A stretch of 5,512 nt of DNA from assembly GCA_002413665.1 (NCBI GenBank), contig DHXK01000004.1, positions 9,159 to 14,670 of the forward strand, given 5' to 3'. Below the pieces are notes generated by a model that did no database searches, was not told the DNA's origin, and was given only the letters and a program-made list of their open reading frames with translations. The DNA comes from Legionellales bacterium UBA5158 (GTDB lineage: Bacteria; Pseudomonadota; Gammaproteobacteria; DSM-16500). A program made the position numbers and the translations under genes. Below, piece by piece: positions 1 to 3,596 of this stretch; positions within the stretch are counted from its first letter, which is position 1, and every line of letters begins with the position of its first letter.

Positions 1-125
1 GCTTGGGCGGACAGGATCACAGCAATGAGTAATTCAAATGGACTGTGATAGATGAGCTCAGTGGTAGGGTGGGGATTTGCTTTTTGAAAGCGGCTAAATA
101 TGGCATCAATTTTTTGTTTATTCAT
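1..125 (-). CDS. nth: Endonuclease III, N-terminal fragment (cut by window edge)
   Basis: Reading leftwards from the ATG at 125-123, the minus strand encodes 41 complete residues and then leaves the window. It starts MNKQKIDAIF and contains NPHPTTEL (residues 17-24) and SPFELLIAVILSAQ (28-41). This closely matches the N-terminus of E. coli endonuclease III as I recall it (NPHPTTEL...SPFELLIAVLLSAQATD). The enzyme is a bifunctional DNA glycosylase/AP lyase that removes oxidised pyrimidines in base excision repair. Its helix-hairpin-helix, catalytic Lys and Asp, and iron-sulphur cluster all lie beyond the left edge and cannot be checked. The ATG is the natural start because it aligns with the family's first residue, but no strong Shine-Dalgarno precedes it. 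The gene is divergent from the glycosyltransferase at 375. Confidence 0.93.
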   Translation of the reverse strand, partial: MNKQKIDAIFSRFQKANPHPTTELIYHSPFELLIAVILSAQ

Positions 126-146
126 GAGTGTCGAATGATTAAAAAT

Positions 147-152
147 ATTATA
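147..152 (-). promoter_or_regulatory. Possible -10 box for nth
   Basis: The minus strand reads a perfect TATAAT here, about 22 nt before the nth ATG. No good TTGACA-like -35 lies 16-18 bp further upstream; that position falls at the outer end of the palindromic element, which reads TATACT/ATACTA. The hexamer in AT-rich DNA could be chance, so this is a weak call. Confidence 0.35.
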
Positions 153-172
153 GGGATTGAGGCATAGTATAG

Positions 173-337
173 TATACCTCTTGCACCTGAAGTTCTTGGT
201 TTTTAGCATCCCATCTGCAGGTCAGCAAGTACCACAAAAAATACTTACATATGAATAACTATGTGCGCATTTTTTGCGGCACTTGCTGACCTACATCTGG
301 GCGCTAAAAACCAAGAACTTCAGGCGCAAGAGGTATA
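173..337. repeat. Long imperfect palindrome, MITE-like element
   Basis: The left arm (173-250) is the reverse complement of the right arm (261-337), around a 10-nt loop at 251-260. By hand I count about 10 mismatches and one single-base indel over 77 aligned positions, roughly 86% identity. The outer ends are mirror images: TATACCTCTTG on the left and CAAGAGGTATA on the right. Several mismatches would be G-U wobbles in a minus-strand transcript, so that RNA would fold better than the plus-strand one. The size, near-total self-complementarity and position between two divergent genes fit a small non-autonomous palindromic element. No transposase is visible, and other copies cannot be tested here. 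TA at both ends would fit a TA-targeting (IS630/Tc1-like) mobiliser, but this is inference. Confidence 0.85.
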
Positions 338-341
338 TAAT
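336..341 (+). promoter_or_regulatory. Possible -10 box for the glycosyltransferase gene
   Basis: TATAAT spans the right end of the palindrome, 33 nt before the preferred ATG at 375, a plausible leader length. No convincing -35 hexamer is present 16-18 bp upstream, where the sequence reads AAGAAC. If it works, the element has supplied part of the promoter of its neighbour. Confidence 0.35.
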
Positions 342-362
342 CCTCGTCAATTGTGGTTAGAT

Positions 363-366
363 AAGG
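363..366 (+). promoter_or_regulatory. Ribosome binding site deciding the start at 375
   Basis: AAGG is followed by 8 nt and then ATG at 375. This supports 375 over the in-frame ATG at 261, which lies in the palindrome and has no Shine-Dalgarno before it. Confidence 0.65.
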
Positions 367-374
367 TAGTTAAA

Positions 375-1328
375 ATGTCCAGTTATCCGTACTTGAGTGT
401 CGTCATTCCCGTTCATAATGAACAAGAAAGCCTCGAAGAATTATATCGACGCTTAACGGATGCATTAGATAAATTAGGAAAAACTTACGAAATTATTCTA
501 ACCAATGATGGAAGCACCGATAAATCTACTCAAATTTTGAAAGAGTTACATGAGAGGCGTCCCACTCAAATTCGGATTATAGAATTCAATGGTAACTTCG
601 GTCAGCACATGGCCATCATGGCTGGATTTGAGCGCGTGCGAGGCCAAATTGTGATAACAATGGATGCTGATTTGCAAAATCCACCGGAAGATATAGGCAA
701 ATTGGTTGCTGCTATTGAGGCAGGGCATGATGTTGTCAATACACACAGAGAGGGAAGGCAAGATACCTGGTGGCGCTTATCTGTGTCGCGATGGCATAAC
801 AGAATTCGTGCGTGGATGATGCCTAAGTTAGTGATGGAAGACGAAGGTTGTATGTTACGTGCATATAGGCGTGACGTAGTAGATTTGATGGTTTCAACAG
901 GTGAAGCGACTACATTTATTCCAGCCTTAGCTTTGAGCTATGCGACTAATCCTATCGAAGTAGGAGTAGGGCATGCTTCTCGTGCAGCAGGTGAGTCTAG
1001 TTATAGTTTGTATGGATTGATTCGTTATAATTTTGATTTGATTACAGGTTTTTCGTTATTTCCTCTGCAAGTCTTTACCTTATTAGGCATGCTGATTTCG
1101 TTTGGCAGTTTTATTTTTGTTGTAATTTTATTGGTTCGTCGTATCGTTGTAGGACCTGAGGTAGAAGGGGTCTTCACTTTATTTGCGATCTTGTTTTTCT
1201 TGATAGGCATTGTGTTGTTAGGCTTGGGGGTGACCGGTGAATATATAGGTCGTATTTACCAAGAAGTTCGCAAGAGACCAAGATTTATTGTGCGTAGTGT
1301 GTTGGAAGCAAAGGATGAAAGTCAGTAA
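375..1328 (+). CDS. ArnC-like GT2 family undecaprenyl-phosphate sugar transferase
   Basis: This encodes a 317-residue polyprenyl-phosphate glycosyltransferase; E. coli ArnC is about 322. The GT-A fold opens with VVIPVHNE (residues 9-16), followed by NDGSTD (44-49), GNFGQHMAIMAGF (73-85), the metal/nucleotide motif DADLQNPPE (97-105), RQDTWW (128-133), GCMLRAYRR (158-166) and GESSYS (206-211). Two hydrophobic helices follow at about 229-259 and 265-287. The C-terminal GEYIGRIYQEVRKRPRF (288-304) is typical of ArnC. The family moves a sugar from a UDP donor to undecaprenyl phosphate on the cytoplasmic face of the inner membrane; ArnC uses formyl-L-Ara4N for lipid A modification. No other arn gene is visible, so the sugar is unproven and a GtrB-like role is possible. 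The usual DDGS motif reads NDGS here. The frame also runs upstream to 261, but those 38 codons come from the palindrome. Confidence 0.88.
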   Translation: MSSYPYLSVVIPVHNEQESLEELYRRLTDALDKLGKTYEIILTNDGSTDKSTQILKELHERRPTQIRIIEFNGNFGQHMAIMAGFERVRGQIVITMDADLQNPPEDIGKLVAAIEAGHDVVNTHREGRQDTWWRLSVSRWHNRIRAWMMPKLVMEDEGCMLRAYRRDVVDLMVSTGEATTFIPALALSYATNPIEVGVGHASRAAGESSYSLYGLIRYNFDLITGFSLFPLQVFTLLGMLISFGSFIFVVILLVRRIVVGPEVEGVFTLFAILFFLIGIVLLGLGVTGEYIGRIYQEVRKRPRFIVRSVLEAKDESQ

Positions 1329-1532
1329 TGACTTCTAGCGTTAGCACTAGAGTTATGAATTAAATATAAATTTATTCGATAAAGGTAATAAGATAAGTAG
1401 TATTAACACTGTTCGTCGCCATGTCCCTGTGGCGACATTTGTTCTTCCTCTGCTCCTAGCCCTGGCTAAATTGATCGTTTTTTTAAACAAAAAAGCAGAA
1501 AACAAGTAATTACGCGATAGAATGTATCATCA
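1329..1532. other. Intergenic region without a recognisable gene
   Basis: This stretch follows the glycosyltransferase stop. It holds a weak inverted repeat right after the stop (TCTAG 1334-1338 with CTAGA 1347-1351), an AT-rich tract, a GC-rich hairpin at 1415-1436 and a T7 run at 1478-1484. I found no open frame of useful length with a ribosome binding site on either strand. An RNA gene is not excluded, but nothing matches a family I know. Confidence 0.6.
1415..1436 (+). terminator. Possible terminator hairpin after the glycosyltransferase gene
   Basis: GTCGCCA (1415-1421) pairs perfectly with TGGCGAC (1430-1436) around an 8-nt loop. The stem is GC-rich in otherwise AT-rich DNA. Only a short, interrupted T stretch (ATTTGTTCTT) follows, so it is an imperfect intrinsic terminator. 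It lies 87 nt past the stop and could instead be part of a small structured RNA ending at the T7 run at 1478-1484. Confidence 0.45.
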
Positions 1533-1548
1533 TTTAAGCTTTTTTTAA
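1533..1548 (+). promoter_or_regulatory. PmrA-box-like direct repeat
   Basis: TTTAA (1533-1537) is repeated at 1544-1548 with a 6-nt spacer, GCTTTT. The PmrA response-regulator site, as I recall it from Salmonella, Legionella and Coxiella, is a direct repeat of YTTAA with this spacing and a TT in the middle of the spacer, and this site fits that pattern. The second half-site ends 11 bp before a TATAAT, where an activator would replace the -35. TTAA is common in AT-rich DNA, so the match may be chance. If real, the gene at 1621 would belong to a PmrA regulon, which in Legionella and Coxiella includes Dot/Icm genes and effectors. Confidence 0.45.
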
Positions 1549-1559
1549 CAATTGGAGCA

Positions 1560-1565
1560 TATAAT
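1560..1565 (+). promoter_or_regulatory. Probable -10 box for the orphan gene
   Basis: A perfect TATAAT lies 55 nt before the ATG at 1621, predicting transcription start near 1572 and a leader of about 50 nt. TTAACA (1545-1550) resembles a -35 but is only 9 bp away, too close for an ordinary sigma-70 promoter. Together with the direct repeat just upstream, this suggests activator dependence. Confidence 0.5.
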
Positions 1566-1606
1566 AATCAATAGCGAGATAAATCCCTTCCGATGATTGA
1601 TAGAAC

Positions 1607-1610
1607 GAGG
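1607..1610 (+). promoter_or_regulatory. Ribosome binding site for the ATG at 1621
   Basis: GAGG lies 10 nt before ATG 1621. It falls inside the 8-codon extension that would begin at TTG 1597, so the site argues for 1621 as the start. Confidence 0.6.
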
Positions 1611-1620
1611 TTTTAATATC

Positions 1621-2985
1621 ATGTTACCTAGAGACAATGAAGATAGAAATATGAAAGATCTTACGGTCAATGTAGACACGTCAACAATGAGTGCTTCATC
1701 TTCATCCAGAGCCGCTGCTGTTTCATCTCAGACTAGCACACCCACAATATCTAGTCTTGCAAGCACGCCAGTAGGTGGTACGCCGAATAGTTCGTTAAAA
1801 ATGTTTGGAAAAAAAATCTCTCCTTATTTAGGTATTACTTCCCCGCAAAACTTAATAGTATTTGTTATTCATGCTGATAACTATAGAAACTCAGTGTCTG
1901 ATGCCCATATATTAGGTTATGGGGTTAGCAGTCTAGTCATGCCAGTCGTCGGCATCACTGCAAGACAGACTCTTGCAGATCATTTGCTAAATCAAATTAA
2001 TCAAACGAATGCAATCAGTGTCAATTTGTTTACAGAATTCAATATCGGCTATACTGGTGTTACCGTAGACACAACGCCTGCGTTAAAAGAGCTTTTAAAG
2101 CAAAGAGTAACGCAAGATGGAAGAAGGCTTGAAGGTGTCAGCGTTCTCAAAGAATATAATGATATCATCACGAATAATAATGTTCTCACACAGAATCAAC
2201 GTATTATCGCAGCAAATATAGAAAAATCGGCTGATGAACAAGTTGCACTTTTGAATCTTACTGCTGAACAAGTCTCGTTTTTTAGAGTACCAGTGAAAAT
2301 CTTTTTAAGAGGAGGAGGCGGAGGATCATCAGCTGAAATTCTGGCAACGAAGAAAGTGGATCCTGAATTAGTATTAAATTCACGAGAGCAAGCGCTCGCC
2401 TTAAGCTATTGCAAGATTAATGATTTGTTTTTTCTTAAAGGGTTAGAAGGGATGCGTAGTAGTTTGATCGGCACTCCTAGTGTATCAGCCGGTAGTGCAG
2501 CTCCTTTATCTCCATCTTGGGCATCTGCATCGCCACCAATGCATAGAAGAGCAACATTTCCTACTCAGTCAGCTGGGTTATTACATTCTCCTTTATCCGT
2601 TTCCTCACTAGGATCGCCAACGTCTGCAGCGGCCAGAATGGCTTCATTAGTAGCTAATAGTATATTTCCACTGGGTAGTCCATTGCTAATTGAAGATAGG
2701 GATTCACCAGAAGCCTCTGCACCCGTTCAGCCGGTGAGGCTGGGAGATTTGTATATTGGACCTAATGTTCATGGTCATGGTCTAACAGCCGAGGCAGCTA
2801 AGACACCTCAAATTTCAGCAACATCTCCACAACAGCTTTTGAGTAACGGAGGATTTCGTTTATTTGAACATCAAAGCGGGCATCAATTAAGAATTAAGCT
2901 TGAAGCTTTACATCAGCAACGAGAAAACTTAGATAATGAAATTGATGAAGCTAATAGTCATACACCACTCGCCTCAAACGGTTAA
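1621..2985 (+). CDS. Unrecognised Ser/Thr/Pro-rich protein, candidate secreted effector
   Basis: I do not recognise this 454-residue protein. ATG 1621 is preferred because GAGG precedes it by 10 nt; an in-frame TTG at 1597 would add 8 residues. Residues 20-58 are a Ser/Thr/Ala-rich low-complexity tail. Residues 66-230 look ordered, with a hydrophobic stretch LIVFVIHAD (78-86) and a Gln/Asn/Lys-rich helical part (155-210). A GGGGGSS hinge (231-237) separates a short segment (238-283) from a Ser/Pro/Ala-rich linker (285-370). The C-terminus is a charged helix (about 420-444) with a short polar tail. There is no signal peptide, membrane helix or catalytic motif I can name. Sixteen Ser-Pro or Thr-Pro pairs are spread along it. 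A cytosolic protein with disordered Ser-rich ends, its own PmrA-like promoter and its own terminator fits a type IV effector in Legionellales, but that is inference. TAA is followed at once by TAG. Confidence 0.85.
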   Translation: MLPRDNEDRNMKDLTVNVDTSTMSASSSSRAAAVSSQTSTPTISSLASTPVGGTPNSSLKMFGKKISPYLGITSPQNLIVFVIHADNYRNSVSDAHILGYGVSSLVMPVVGITARQTLADHLLNQINQTNAISVNLFTEFNIGYTGVTVDTTPALKELLKQRVTQDGRRLEGVSVLKEYNDIITNNNVLTQNQRIIAANIEKSADEQVALLNLTAEQVSFFRVPVKIFLRGGGGGSSAEILATKKVDPELVLNSREQALALSYCKINDLFFLKGLEGMRSSLIGTPSVSAGSAAPLSPSWASASPPMHRRATFPTQSAGLLHSPLSVSSLGSPTSAAARMASLVANSIFPLGSPLLIEDRDSPEASAPVQPVRLGDLYIGPNVHGHGLTAEAAKTPQISATSPQQLLSNGGFRLFEHQSGHQLRIKLEALHQQRENLDNEIDEANSHTPLASNG

Positions 2986-3007
2986 TAGTCCTAAACTGCA
3001 CTAATTT

Positions 3008-3063
3008 AAGAGTATTATGCTGTCAGCGAAAGCTGGCATCTAATGCTCTTTGCATTTTTATTT
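3008..3063 (+). terminator. Rho-independent terminator of the orphan gene
   Basis: AAGAGTATTA (3008-3017) pairs with TAATGCTCTT (3041-3050) with one G-U pair. An inner stem, TGTCAGC (3021-3027) with GCTGGCA (3032-3038), closes on a GAAA tetraloop; a 3x2 internal loop separates the two stems. A T-rich tail, TGCATTTTTATTT, follows. It lies 22 nt after the stop at 2985. Confidence 0.8.
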
Positions 3064-3130
3064 CAACTTCTAGATTCGCAGTCAATCATTTAAAACAGCA
3101 TAAATTTCTTAATTGATTCTACAAACTCGT

Positions 3131-3159
3131 TTGGAGCTTTGTATTCAACAAAGCTCCAA
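3131..3159 (-). terminator. Perfect 12-bp hairpin after the small exported protein gene
   Basis: TTGGAGCTTTGT (3131-3142) and ACAAAGCTCCAA (3148-3159) form a perfect stem with a 5-nt loop. Read on the minus strand it begins 14 nt beyond the TAA at 3176-3174, where a terminator for the tamB operon is expected. No solid T-run follows on that strand (ACGAGTTTGT), so it may terminate weakly or protect the 3' end of the mRNA. It could also block read-through from the left. Confidence 0.6.
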
Positions 3160-3173
3160 GTTGGCATGACTTA

Positions 3174-3566
3174 TTACTGAGCAGGCTGTGTTTGAGGTGG
3201 GATAACATTAATTGAGCTATTTCCTGCAGGAGCTGCCGTTGGTGTTGTAACGGTTGTGGTAACATTAGGTGCACCTGGCACAGCAGGAGGCGTAGTCACC
3301 ACAGTAGTTGTTGTATTAGGCGGTGGTTGCAATTGTTGAATTGCTGCAGAAGGAGGTGCTGGCATTTGTGGAGCTTGAGCATTAGCCGAAATGGTAGCCT
3401 GAGCCTCAGTTAAAGGTGGTGTCTGGTCTGGTGTTAAGGCGCCTTCAGGTGCTGGAATACTTGTATCGAGTTGAGCAATATTGTCATTCGTTGCTGCAAA
3501 GACATTAATACTTAAAAAAGCTGAAAGGCACATTCCCATCACAGCGGTTCTTTTTATAATGATCAT
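3174..3566 (-). CDS. Small exported Pro/Thr/Gln-rich protein, tamB-linked
   Basis: This encodes 130 residues. The N-terminus has basic K5 R6, a hydrophobic core to about residue 22 and a VFA-A signal peptidase I site, giving a mature protein from about residue 25. The mature part is low-complexity, rich in Pro, Thr, Ala and Gln. It has no Lys, Arg, His, Cys, Phe, Trp or Tyr, and its five acidic residues (D28, D34, E41, D47, E54) all lie in the first 30 positions. Residues 84-100 and 101-115 form an imperfect tandem repeat of an Asn, a Thr/Val run and a Pro/Ala run. AGGGAGA (3581-3575) lies 8 nt before the ATG, supporting this start over M10 or M12. The tamB stop is 30 nt upstream, so co-transcription is likely. 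I know no family for it; a disordered periplasmic or surface protein is the safest description. Two TAA stops in a row end it. Confidence 0.85.
   Translation of the reverse strand: MIIIKRTAVMGMCLSAFLSINVFAATNDNIAQLDTSIPAPEGALTPDQTPPLTEAQATISANAQAPQMPAPPSAAIQQLQPPPNTTTTVVTTPPAVPGAPNVTTTVTTPTAAPAGNSSINVIPPQTQPAQ
3222..3317 (-). repeat. Imperfect tandem Thr/Pro repeat inside the exported protein
   Basis: Residues 84-100 (N-TTTT-VV-TT then a Pro/Ala run) and 101-115 (N-V-TTT-V-TT then a Pro/Ala run) are two diverged copies of a 15-17 residue unit. The next residue is again Asn (116), followed by Ser-Ser, which may be the start of a lost third copy. Such repeats can vary in number between strains. 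Confidence 0.5.
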
Positions 3567-3574
3567 AACTACTT

Positions 3575-3581
3575 TCTCCCT
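3575..3581 (-). promoter_or_regulatory. Ribosome binding site of the exported protein gene
   Basis: AGGGAGA on the minus strand lies 8 nt before the ATG at 3566 and within the 30-nt gap after tamB. It is a strong site, implying the small protein is translated independently of tamB. Confidence 0.7.
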
Positions 3582-3596
3582 AAGATAGTAAAAAAA

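Noticed and set aside
546..761. Open frame of 71 codons on the minus strand inside the glycosyltransferase gene
   Set aside because: It lies wholly antisense to well-conserved GT2 motifs, and its translation shows no family features.
1025..1210. Minus-strand frame of 61 codons rich in Lys, Thr and Asn
   Set aside because: It is the antisense of the two membrane helices; its composition is a by-product of their hydrophobic codons.
1334..1351. Inverted repeat TCTAG/CTAGA just after the glycosyltransferase stop as a terminator
   Set aside because: The stem is only 5 bp, with an 8-nt loop and no following T-run.
1421..1459. Possible 12-residue leader peptide starting at the ATG in the 1415-1436 hairpin
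   Set aside because: It has no ribosome binding site, no regulatory residue bias and no attenuator arrangement with the next gene.
3525..3536. Lipoprotein signal around Cys13 of the small exported protein
   Set aside because: The residues before it are Met-Gly-Met; a lipobox needs Gly, Ala or Ser at -1, and the VFA-A site further on fits signal peptidase I.
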